Assembly (NCBI GenBank): GCA_964503595.1
Contig: CAZDAM010000100.1
Coordinates: 1-12,169, forward strand
Source of the DNA: CAZDAM01 sp964503595
GTDB lineage: Bacteria; Muiribacteriota; UBA6191
DNA: 12,169 nt
Reading direction: 5' to 3'
Shown here: positions 6,020-12,169 of the stretch, one piece after another
Layout: every line of letters begins with the position of its first letter
How positions within the stretch are numbered: the first letter of the stretch is position 1
The notes under the pieces: model-generated
What the model saw: only the letters and a program-made list of their open reading frames with translations
Databases searched by the model: none
Told to the model about the DNA's origin: nothing
Position numbers and translations under genes: made by a program

Positions 6020-9000
6020 TCAGCCCATTTGCAGAGTCTGAACCAAAAGATTGTGGATACCGTGACTCAGCTGTTTGGTGCCAGTGACTTTGAGAAAGGT
6101 GGCTGTTCGAAACAAGACCCGGTAACGCTGGTAGGTTTCGGGGTTCAAAATCAATTGAATCATTCCGGTTTCATCCTCAAGCATGAGAAAGGCAAATCCT
6201 TTAGCTGTGGGCGGCTTTTGGCGAATCATAGCCTGTCCGGCTACACGGGCTTTAGCCCCCTGGGGTAAACGTAAAAAATCGGCAATGCGCCCAAAGCCGG
6301 ACAAAGCATAACGACGCCGATAAGCCTGCATGGGGTGCAGTTGGCGTCCTACTCCACTGGCCCCGATTTCCCCGGCTACAGTACTGAGCTCATCCTGAGC
6401 CGGTAACGCCGGGATAGCAAGGTGAGGTTTGAGTGGCAAAGCCCCTTTTTTCAGACCTTTGTCCTCGTCCTGACGCTTTTCCAAAAGCCAAAGCTGCCAT
6501 AAAAGACGCCGACGCGAAGCCTTGAGATAATCCAGAGCCCCGCTTTGAATCAGGCCTTCTACAACCTTACCGGCCATGCCTGTACGGTTTTTCAAATCCC
6601 AAAGGGAAGTGATCGGCTTTCGGGCACGGGCCTGCACAATTTTTTCGGCCTGCTCGCGACTCAGATTTTTTTGCAAAATGAGTCCAAGCTGAATAGAGTT
6701 TTTAGAGCTGGCCTCACAAAACCAGCCGGACTTTTCAAGGCAGACTCCCCGAACTTGAACCCCATGGGCTTTGGCGTCTCGAATCAGGCTTTGCGGAGAA
6801 TAAAACCCCATAGGCTGGGCATTGAGTAATGCGGCTGTAAAAATAGCCGGATGATAGGTTTTCAACCAGCAGGAGATATAGGTTAAATGTGCAAAACAAA
6901 GAGCGTGAGACTTACAAAACCCATAGGAGGCAAAGCCCTGTAGTGTGTTCAGAATGCGAGTGCGGACTTCACTTGAAAGGCCTTTTTGTTCGGCTCCGAT
7001 ATGAAACTCGTCAGCCAGTTTCTGCATTTCGCGGCGTGAGCGTTTTTTGGACATGGCCCGTCGGAGGCGATCGGCCTGGGACTCGGAAAAGCCCGCCGCC
7101 AGCATGGCAACCTGTAACACCTGCTCCTGGTATAAAATGACGCCGAAAGTCTCCTTTAAGACCGTCTCCAGACAAGGATGCATCATTTCAATTTCCTCAC
7201 GACCCTGCCGGCGCGCAATGTAGGGGTTCATCATATTGCCCTGCATGGGACCCGGGCGCACAATGGCCACCTGAGCAGCCAGATCTTCAAAGTTTCGGGG
7301 TCGAGTGCGTGGCAGAGTCTGCATTTGAGCTGAAGACTCGACCTGAAAAGTGCCCAAAGTGTCCGCAGCACAAATGCGCTCATAAACGGCTGTATCATTG
7401 CGTTCAAGACTGTTCAGACAGATTTCATGCCCCTGACGCCGCAGCATTTGTTCAGACTCTTCAATCACAGAGAGCATACGCAGTCCTAAAATATCCATCT
7501 TGATGAGTCCGGCGTCCTCAAGCATGTCCTTGTCCCACTGCACAACAGTCCGATTGGCCATGGCTGCCGGTTCCACGGGTACAATGCTGCTAATCGGCTT
7601 TGAAGTCACCACCATGCCGCCCACATGAATAGAGACATGTCGCGGAATACCCTGCAAAGCCTGGACTGAATGCAAAAAAGGCTCAAAAGACGGCCTTTCT
7701 ACAATCGGGCGAATTTCAGGGATTTCTTTCAGAGATTCCAGTGCATGCTCCACTGAATACGAACCGCTCAAGCGCGCCATGCGGCCTATGATTTCCTCGG
7801 AAACACCTAAAACCGCCCCTGCTTCACGAATGGCCATACGAGCCTTGAAAGTCGTAAAAGTACAGGCCATGGCCACATGCTCGCGACCGTATTTTTGATA
7901 AACATACTGAATGATGTCTTCGCGGTCCGGGCGATGGGTGTTTGGAGTGGAGGCAAAATCCAGATCAATATCCGGTGTGGCCGTGCTGCCCTCATGCAAA
8001 AAACGCCCGAACAAAAGGTTGTACGCCAAAGGATCCACAGGAGTGATACCTAAAAGATAGGCGACAATGGAATTCGCCCCCGAGCCTCGGCCCTGGCCAC
8101 GCACGCCTTTTTCACGGGCATAGCGCATCAAATCCCAGACCACCAGAAAATAGCCGCATAAATTCTTTTTTTGAATCAACTGTAATTCTTGGCGCATTCT
8201 TTGATAGGAAGCCCGGTGTTTTGGCCCGTAAATACGATGACGCGCCTTTTCACACAGGTTTTTCAACATCTGAGCACTGGTTTCATGTTTTGCCAGCGGG
8301 AATTCGGGAATCCGCCAGTCTGAAGTGTCCAGTTGAAAATCCATGCATTCCAAAAGTCTTTGCTGTGCATGCAGTAACTCAGGCCAGGGGGAAAAGAGTT
8401 CCCGCGCCTCTTTCATCGGCTTTAAGTAGCGCTGATGATTGACTGGCAACTGCGAACCCATTTCAGACAGGGGTTGGCGAGCACGAATTCCGTAGAGTAC
8501 ATCCAGGGTTCTGCCCTCTTCCCGTGTCGTGTATTGAGGCACCTGAGAAGCCAGTGCCCCTATACCCAGAGCCTCGGCCAGATCCAAAGTTTTGCGGATG
8601 CGCGTGCTATCTCCTTCTTCTTGCCGATGCCAGGCTAAAAGGTAGATATTTTTTGGCGAAAAGTAATCAAAGAAGCTCTCCACATAAGCCCGGGCCGCCT
8701 GTAAATGGTTGGCATCCAGATTCAGGCGAAGGCAACTCTCAGGAGTTCCCAGTAAAAGCACAATATCGCAGGTGTCCGCAGGTAAATCCGAAGGAATCCA
8801 GAAGGCCTCACCTTTAGGCGATCGACTGCGGGCGCGGGTGATGATTTCGCAAAGTCGGGAATACCCATTCTGATTGCGCGCCAAAAGGACAATCTGATCG
8901 TTTTTTTCGCCCACAGACAAGGTACTTCCCAAAACCGGCTGAATGCCTGATTGAAGACATTGCTGATAAAAAGGAATAGCTCCATATAAACCGGCCCTGT

Positions 9001-9115
9001 CACAAAGCCCCAAAGCTTTGTAGCCTTTTTCAGCAGCATCCTGCACCAAATCCTGAGGCGAACAGACGCCATCAAGCAAAGAAAAGTGACTACGGGCATA
9101 AAACTCACAAAGCAT
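6020..9115 (-). CDS. dnaE2: Error-prone DNA polymerase DnaE2 (ImuC), catalytic subunit of the SOS mutasome
   Basis: This is a C-family polymerase alpha subunit of 1031 residues, within the usual DnaE2 range. Order: N-terminal PHP domain from FYARSHFSLLDG, with metal positions degenerate as is usual in DnaE2; palm with GQGRGSGANS, PDIDLDF (catalytic D382 and D384) and MDILGL (third aspartate D541); beta-clamp and helix-hairpin-helix region ending near SGALD; C-terminal OB fold ending at the stop. The frame stays open upstream to 9241, but I place the start at ATG 9115: family proteins begin at this point, the extra 42 residues would only read antisense-like sequence inside imuB, and the imuB TGA (9117-9119) is one base away, giving TGA-A-ATG coupling. 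Known role: translesion synthesis and damage-induced mutagenesis with ImuB and the beta clamp. All catalytic residues are present, so it should be active. Confidence 0.95.
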   Translation of the reverse strand: MLCEFYARSHFSLLDGVCSPQDLVQDAAEKGYKALGLCDRAGLYGAIPFYQQCLQSGIQPVLGSTLSVGEKNDQIVLLARNQNGYSRLCEIITRARSRSPKGEAFWIPSDLPADTCDIVLLLGTPESCLRLNLDANHLQAARAYVESFFDYFSPKNIYLLAWHRQEEGDSTRIRKTLDLAEALGIGALASQVPQYTTREEGRTLDVLYGIRARQPLSEMGSQLPVNHQRYLKPMKEARELFSPWPELLHAQQRLLECMDFQLDTSDWRIPEFPLAKHETSAQMLKNLCEKARHRIYGPKHRASYQRMRQELQLIQKKNLCGYFLVVWDLMRYAREKGVRGQGRGSGANSIVAYLLGITPVDPLAYNLLFGRFLHEGSTATPDIDLDFASTPNTHRPDREDIIQYVYQKYGREHVAMACTFTTFKARMAIREAGAVLGVSEEIIGRMARLSGSYSVEHALESLKEIPEIRPIVERPSFEPFLHSVQALQGIPRHVSIHVGGMVVTSKPISSIVPVEPAAMANRTVVQWDKDMLEDAGLIKMDILGLRMLSVIEESEQMLRRQGHEICLNSLERNDTAVYERICAADTLGTFQVESSAQMQTLPRTRPRNFEDLAAQVAIVRPGPMQGNMMNPYIARRQGREEIEMMHPCLETVLKETFGVILYQEQVLQVAMLAAGFSESQADRLRRAMSKKRSRREMQKLADEFHIGAEQKGLSSEVRTRILNTLQGFASYGFCKSHALCFAHLTYISCWLKTYHPAIFTAALLNAQPMGFYSPQSLIRDAKAHGVQVRGVCLEKSGWFCEASSKNSIQLGLILQKNLSREQAEKIVQARARKPITSLWDLKNRTGMAGKVVEGLIQSGALDYLKASRRRLLWQLWLLEKRQDEDKGLKKGALPLKPHLAIPALPAQDELSTVAGEIGASGVGRQLHPMQAYRRRYALSGFGRIADFLRLPQGAKARVAGQAMIRQKPPTAKGFAFLMLEDETGMIQLILNPETYQRYRVLFRTATFLKVTGTKQLSHGIHNLLVQTLQMG

Positions 9116-9116
9116 T

Positions 9117-10583
9117 TCAACCCGCCTGAAAAAACCACTCCTCACACAGATGATCCAAAAAAACCCGCACCATAGCTCCATTGGAAAGTAAAACCCGAAA
9201 ATAGGTTCGCTGAATGGGCCTGGCTGTCCACCAGTCCGCACAGACTTCCCACTGATTCAAAATGGCTTTTATGCGACGCCGACCATGACGCTGACTATGA
9301 AGACAAACCGGCCGGCCCTCTGTATTGGTCTCTACCCAAACGTTCTCAGGAAGATAAAAGCCATCCGAACGCCCCTGTGTCTCGCCTTCTTTTTTGAGAA
9401 AAACTCTTTTTTCCGGGACTCCATGCTGTAAGTCCCGGGTTTGAATCCGGGCCACATCAAAACCTCTTTGCGTCATGCGTTTTAAAACAGCTTCCAGTTT
9501 CTGATGGCTTTTTTGGTGCAAAGACAGGGCTTTAAGACCTTGCTGAGAAGAGCGGGCCTGACCCACCTTCAAAAACTCGCACTCTATTTGCAAAACCTCA
9601 GAGGGTGGGGACTTTTGCCTCCAATGCAAATCCAAAACAGAGCGAAAGGCGCTTATCTTTTGCACCGGAGCCGGAAAACGCAGCTCAAAATTCAACGAAT
9701 TTTGCGCCCCTCGCAAACAGATCCTGAGTCCCAAAGCATGATGGCCCCGACTTTGCATTTGTTGAGCCAGATCTTCAATGGCTTCACAAAGAATGTGGTA
9801 AAGCCAGACCGGATCCTCCACTCCCGGTACATTGCGGCATACAAAAAACCTCTGCTGCATGCAATAAGGCTTAGGTAAATGCAGATCTTCTCCACGGCAG
9901 AGTTGATACAGACGATGACCCCAAAGTCCAAACTGACGGACTAAATCCGGACGGGAAATGCTGCTGAGCTCCCCCAGTGAATGAAAGCCGCTGAGGTTGA
10001 GTTTTTCATGCACCCCCGGCTTTAATTCCAGAATGGAGAGTGGCAGAGTCTTCAAAAAATCGGATTCCTGATGCCTTTGCAGACTACGAAGAGCCCCGCA
10101 GGGAGTCTGTCGCGCTATCTGGTGGGCCAGAAATGCCGTGCGGGCCCGTCCCAGACTGGCATGCAGACCAAACAGGCGCAAAGACTGTAAGGCCATGCCT
10201 TCCTGAGTGGCTTCATCTTCACTTTTCTCCAATGGCAGAGCAAAACTTTGCTCATCCAGTTGGACTGCACCCGGCCCCAGGGAGTCCAGAGCCTCAAACA
10301 TCTGCTGATGAAGTGTTTGCAGAGCCTGCGGTTTTTGCATCAAAAGGCGAGCCTCGGGACACAAAAGAGAGGCCCGGAGCTCTTCCATACCCTTTTGAAC
10401 ACCCTGAGCCAAAGCTTCAGCGCAGGCGTCTAAAACCACACGACCCGAAGCCGTTTCTTCCAGCAGGATGGCAGGTTGTTCCAGATGCAGCCCGGGCTCA
10501 AAGTCTGTGCCGACCCCCGGCCTCATGGAAGTCTCAAGATTGGCATAAAGAAGGGCTGATGGAATATGCAAAACCAGCATCAT
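9117..10583 (-). CDS. imuB: ImuB, catalytically inactive Y-family polymerase homologue of the mutasome
   Basis: The 488-residue protein resembles DinB/Y-family polymerases. The first metal motif, normally DxDxFFA, reads HIPSALLYA (residues 6-14), so the first catalytic aspartate is lost, as is typical of ImuB; the later DE pair survives as D110-E111. Residues 170-240 carry the helix-hairpin-helix thumb (SGFHSLGELSSIS), 250-360 the little finger, and the C-terminus has the conserved ImuB tail (WWTARPIQRTYFRVLLSNG). In known systems ImuB links the beta clamp to DnaE2. Its ATG at 10581-10583 overlaps the lexA2 stop codon (ATGA, 4-base overlap), so translation is coupled; the second codon is also ATG. 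An ImuA gene, usual between lexA2 and imuB, is absent, so ImuB here would work without it or with one encoded elsewhere. Confidence 0.9.
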   Translation of the reverse strand: MMLVLHIPSALLYANLETSMRPGVGTDFEPGLHLEQPAILLEETASGRVVLDACAEALAQGVQKGMEELRASLLCPEARLLMQKPQALQTLHQQMFEALDSLGPGAVQLDEQSFALPLEKSEDEATQEGMALQSLRLFGLHASLGRARTAFLAHQIARQTPCGALRSLQRHQESDFLKTLPLSILELKPGVHEKLNLSGFHSLGELSSISRPDLVRQFGLWGHRLYQLCRGEDLHLPKPYCMQQRFFVCRNVPGVEDPVWLYHILCEAIEDLAQQMQSRGHHALGLRICLRGAQNSLNFELRFPAPVQKISAFRSVLDLHWRQKSPPSEVLQIECEFLKVGQARSSQQGLKALSLHQKSHQKLEAVLKRMTQRGFDVARIQTRDLQHGVPEKRVFLKKEGETQGRSDGFYLPENVWVETNTEGRPVCLHSQRHGRRRIKAILNQWEVCADWWTARPIQRTYFRVLLSNGAMVRVFLDHLCEEWFFQAG

Positions 10584-11179
10584 GCGTCTGTACTCCGCAA
10601 CAAACCGACCATCACACCCACGATTTCCAGTTCACCATAGATTCGAATGGCTTCCATCGCCCGGTTTTCGGGCTGTAAACGAATGTGATCCTTCTCACGA
10701 AAAAAGCGCTTCAGAGTCATTTGACCTTCATAAGTGGCCACCACAATCTGCCCGTTTCGGGCTGTGGGCCTGCGCTCGATAAACACCAAATCACCACTTT
10801 GGATTCCGGCATCAATCATGGACTCACCCCTGACTTCAAGAGTGAAGGTGTCCTGCGGCCTTTTTAAAAGACAGTCAGGGAGAACCACCTCCTCATAAGT
10901 TTCAAAGACCTCTACCATCTGCCCGGCAGGCACAATGCCCAGCTTTTGAAAGGTGGCCCGCGCCCAGGGTCTGGAACAAAGCACAATGCTGCGTTTTTGC
11001 TTGTGTAAAAGATCGATATAGCCTTTTTTCTGCAAAGCCTTGAGATGGTGATGCACTGTCGAATTAGCCCGGTAACCAAAATGCTTTTGAATCTCAATGG
11101 TCTGGGGAGTCAGTCCATACCGATGATCGTAATCCCGGATGAATTCATAAATCGCTTTTTGCCGTTCACTCAATTCCAT
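10580..11179 (-). CDS. lexA2: LexA-type SOS repressor (second LexA, operon-linked)
   Basis: The 199-residue protein has a winged-helix DNA-binding domain (1-65, recognition helix around STVHHHLKALQKKGYI, 40-55) and a C-terminal S24 autoprotease domain. The scissile Ala-Gly bond is A85-G86 in VPAGQM, the nucleophile is S120 in RGESM, and the general base is K157 in TLKR. All are intact, so RecA-stimulated self-cleavage is expected. The start ATG 11177-11179 has an excellent SD, AAAGGAGG (11186-11193), 6 bases upstream. It heads the lexA2-imuB-dnaE2 operon, in which it would repress itself and the mutasome genes through the operator at 11210-11228. The name lexA2 reflects this operon position; whether another lexA exists elsewhere in the genome cannot be seen. 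Confidence 0.93.
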   Translation of the reverse strand: MELSERQKAIYEFIRDYDHRYGLTPQTIEIQKHFGYRANSTVHHHLKALQKKGYIDLLHKQKRSIVLCSRPWARATFQKLGIVPAGQMVEVFETYEEVVLPDCLLKRPQDTFTLEVRGESMIDAGIQSGDLVFIERRPTARNGQIVVATYEGQMTLKRFFREKDHIRLQPENRAMEAIRIYGELEIVGVMVGLLRSTDA

Positions 11180-11202
11180 CCTGTGCCTCCTTTGCCTCTT
11201 CC

Positions 11203-11232
11203 ATCATATTCGAGACAGTATCGAGACAACAA
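11203..11232 (-). promoter_or_regulatory. Promoter of the lexA2-imuB-dnaE2 operon
   Basis: On the minus strand, TTGTTG (11227-11232) and TATGAT (11203-11208) are spaced by 18 bases and lie just upstream of the lexA2 SD. The -10 matches the sigma70 consensus at 5 of 6 positions. The spacer holds a direct repeat, so a repressor bound there would block RNA polymerase directly. The assignment is by consensus and position. Confidence 0.55.
11210..11228 (-). promoter_or_regulatory. Direct repeat with 11-base period, candidate LexA2 operator
   Basis: TCGAGACA occurs at 11210-11217 and again at 11221-11228 (TGTCTCGA on the minus strand), one helical turn apart and inside the promoter spacer. The same 11-base period is known from the direct-repeat LexA boxes of Alphaproteobacteria (GTTC-N7-GTTC), although the bases here differ (TCTC-N7-TCTC). 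Position and geometry support a LexA2 site; binding is inferred. Confidence 0.5.
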
Positions 11233-11246
11233 GATCTAAATTTTTC

Positions 11247-11271
11247 AAAAGACACGGATCAGCACCGTGTC
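11247..11271 (-). terminator. Rho-independent terminator hairpin, orphan, minus strand
   Basis: GACACGG (11251-11257) and CCGTGTC (11265-11271) make a perfect 7-base GC-rich stem with a 7-base loop. On the minus strand the stem is followed by TTTT (11247-11250), then G and an A/T run. No such T-run follows on the plus strand. It would end a minus-strand transcript arriving from the right, where the IS element now sits, and shield the lexA2 promoter from read-through. The T-run is short, so strength is uncertain. Confidence 0.45.
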
Positions 11272-11301
11272 CGATCCTGTGGGGAAGGCAGATGTTAAAA
11301 A

Positions 11302-11330
11302 TGAATCGCCCCGAGTTTGTCGGAGACTCC
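11302..11330 (+). repeat. Left terminal inverted repeat of the IS3-family element
   Basis: The sequence begins with TG, as IS3-family ends do, and TGAATCGCCCCGAG followed by a GGAGACTCC block resembles ends I recall from IS3-subgroup elements. It lies 50 bases before the orfA ATG. The exact inner boundary cannot be fixed because the right repeat is outside the window. Confidence 0.55.
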
Positions 11331-11351
11331 ATTTCTTGAGAGGATGGAGTC

Positions 11352-11678
11352 ATGAAAACGACAAAACGATATTCCCCGGAATTCAAGGAACGTGCAGTGC
11401 GGCTGGTGCTGGATCATCAGGGAGACTACGATTCCCAGTGGGCAGCATTGAGTTCCATTGCGGCAAAAGTAGGGTGCACCACAGAGACCCTGCGCAAATG
11501 GGTCCGCCAGCATGAAAGAAGCCAGACTCCTCACGATAGCCACATTCTCACCCCTGAGGAGCGGGAACGTCTTAAGGCACTGGAAAAAGAAAATCGTGAG
11601 CTGCGCCGGGCCAATGAAATTCTGCGCAAAGCTTCCGCATATTTTGCCCAGGCGGAGCTCGACCGCCGAGTGAAATGA
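11352..11678 (+). CDS. IS3-family transposase OrfA
   Basis: The 108-residue protein is a typical IS3 OrfA: an N-terminal helix-turn-helix of the HTH_Tnp_1 type (KRYSPEFKERAVRLVL, then GCTTETLRKWVRQ near 41-53) that binds the terminal repeats, followed by a leucine-zipper-like helix (LKALEKENRELRRANEILRKA) used for multimerisation. The end, ASAYFAQAELD, is highly typical of the family. A purine-rich GAGAGGA lies 7 bases before the ATG. The stop overlaps the orfB start (ATGA). The length is normal and the frame intact. Confidence 0.93.
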   Translation: MKTTKRYSPEFKERAVRLVLDHQGDYDSQWAALSSIAAKVGCTTETLRKWVRQHERSQTPHDSHILTPEERERLKALEKENRELRRANEILRKASAYFAQAELDRRVK

Positions 11679-12169
11679 TGGTGTCCTTTATTTCCAGGCA
11701 TCGGGATGAATACGGGGTCGAGCCAATCTGTAAGGAACTGCCGATTGCCCCCTCTGTTTTTTATGAGCATCAGAAGAAGAGCACTCATCCCGAACTCCGC
11801 TCAAACCGCTCCAGGCGGGATGAGTCCCTGTGTGCAGATATCAAGCGTGTCTTTGAGGATAACTTCCGTGTTTATGGTGCCCGTAAGGTCTGGCTTCAAC
11901 TAAAAAGAGAAGACATCAGGGTCGCACGCTGCACCGTGGAAAGGCTGATGAAACGCCAGGGCCTTAAAGGGGCCCGGCGTGGAAAAGCCTGCCGTACAAC
12001 GACCCCGGATAAAGCGGCAGACTATCCAAAGGATCTGGTAAAGCGTGAGTTTACAGCGACCCGCCCAAATCAGCTTTGGGTGGCGGATATAACCTGTGTC
12101 GCAACCTGGAGTGGCTTTGTCTATGTTGCTTTCGTGGTAGATGTTTTTTCCCGTTTTATTGTGGGCTGG
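11675..12169 (+). CDS. IS3-family transposase OrfB (DDE integrase), 3' end outside window
   Basis: Reading from ATG 11675 gives 165 codons, open to the window edge. The start is the second half of an ATGA overlap with orfA, in the -1 frame relative to it. The frame is also open back to 11618, so a fused OrfAB product made by -1 frameshifting is possible, as in other IS3 elements; I do not see a long A-run slippery site in the overlap. Residues 60-100 are an HTH_21-type region (RVYGARKVWLQLKRE, VERLMKRQGLKG). The rve integrase domain begins with QLWVADITCV, where D138 is the first acidic residue of the DDE triad, and continues with VVDVFSRFIVGW. The second D and the E lie outside. A full OrfB would have about 280 residues. 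Confidence 0.92.
   Translation, partial: MMVSFISRHRDEYGVEPICKELPIAPSVFYEHQKKSTHPELRSNRSRRDESLCADIKRVFEDNFRVYGARKVWLQLKREDIRVARCTVERLMKRQGLKGARRGKACRTTTPDKAADYPKDLVKREFTATRPNQLWVADITCVATWSGFVYVAFVVDVFSRFIVGW

Larger units (their letters stand above)
11302..12169 (+). mobile_element. IS3-family insertion sequence, left part, cut by the window edge
   Basis: The element starts with an IS3-type terminal sequence (TGAATCGCCCCGAG) and carries the two overlapping frames typical of the family: orfA (helix-turn-helix plus leucine-zipper-like segment) and orfB (DDE integrase). IS3 elements are about 1.2-1.5 kb, so some 350-500 bases, including the right inverted repeat and the rest of the DDE domain, lie beyond the window. 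Both visible frames are intact, so the copy may be functional and recently acquired. Target-site duplication cannot be checked without the right end. Confidence 0.88.

Noticed and set aside
9116..9241. 42-codon upstream extension of dnaE2
   Set aside because: It overlaps the conserved imuB C-terminus, has no similarity to DnaE2 N-termini, and ATG 9115 gives the normal family start.
10040..10678. Long plus-strand open frame of 212 codons
   Set aside because: It lies antisense inside imuB and lexA2, has no recognisable domain, and its composition follows from the codons of the genes on the other strand.
1..12169. CRISPR array, tRNA, rRNA or riboswitch
   Set aside because: No regularly spaced repeats and no cloverleaf or rRNA-like sequence were seen; intergenic gaps are too short for most structured RNAs.

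Overview
The window looks like a chromosomal accessory region of a bacterium, most probably a member of the Pseudomonadota. The grounds are a lexA2-imuB-dnaE2 SOS mutagenesis operon, a ferredoxin-fused class III nucleotide cyclase, an orphan ectoine synthase, a ParDE-type toxin-antitoxin relic and an IS3-family element. I cannot place it below phylum with confidence. No tRNA, rRNA or CRISPR array is visible, and no stretch longer than about 300 bases lacks a gene.

Layout, left to right. (1) Bases 1-366, plus strand: a decayed parDE module. The parD reading frame is broken near its 3' end and its expected C-terminal tail continues in another frame; parE survives only as a short N-terminal stub. 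(2) 294-4237, minus strand: a two-gene cassette. The upstream gene encodes an 885-residue protein with a PHP-type domain joined to an SMC/ABC-type ATPase, like proteins I recall under the names TrlF and Ppl (the latter as an anti-phage system). The downstream gene encodes an AlbA_2 (Schlafen-like) plus GHKL-ATPase protein and is translationally coupled to the first. This is the best candidate for a little-described defence system here. Its 3' end runs antisense into the parE stub, as if the cassette had landed in, or recombined with, the toxin gene. (3) 4320-5528, minus: a [2Fe-2S] ferredoxin-class III cyclase fusion. (4) 5574-5969, minus: ectC without ectA or ectB, with a conserved iron-ligand histidine replaced. 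(5) 6020-11179, minus: lexA2, imuB and dnaE2 in a tight operon (4-base overlap, then 1-base gap) with no imuA. It is preceded by a promoter that holds a direct repeat with 11-base period between -35 and -10, a likely LexA2 operator. (6) 11247-11271: an orphan minus-strand terminator hairpin. (7) 11302 to the window end, plus strand: the left end of an IS3-family element with orfA complete and orfB cut by the window edge.

Functional reading. After DNA damage, self-cleavage of LexA2 should derepress its own operon and supply ImuB and the error-prone polymerase DnaE2. The PHP-SMC/AlbA_2 pair probably senses or processes foreign or damaged nucleic acid. The toxin-antitoxin relic on one side and the insertion sequence on the other suggest a locus that repeatedly gains and loses mobile cargo.
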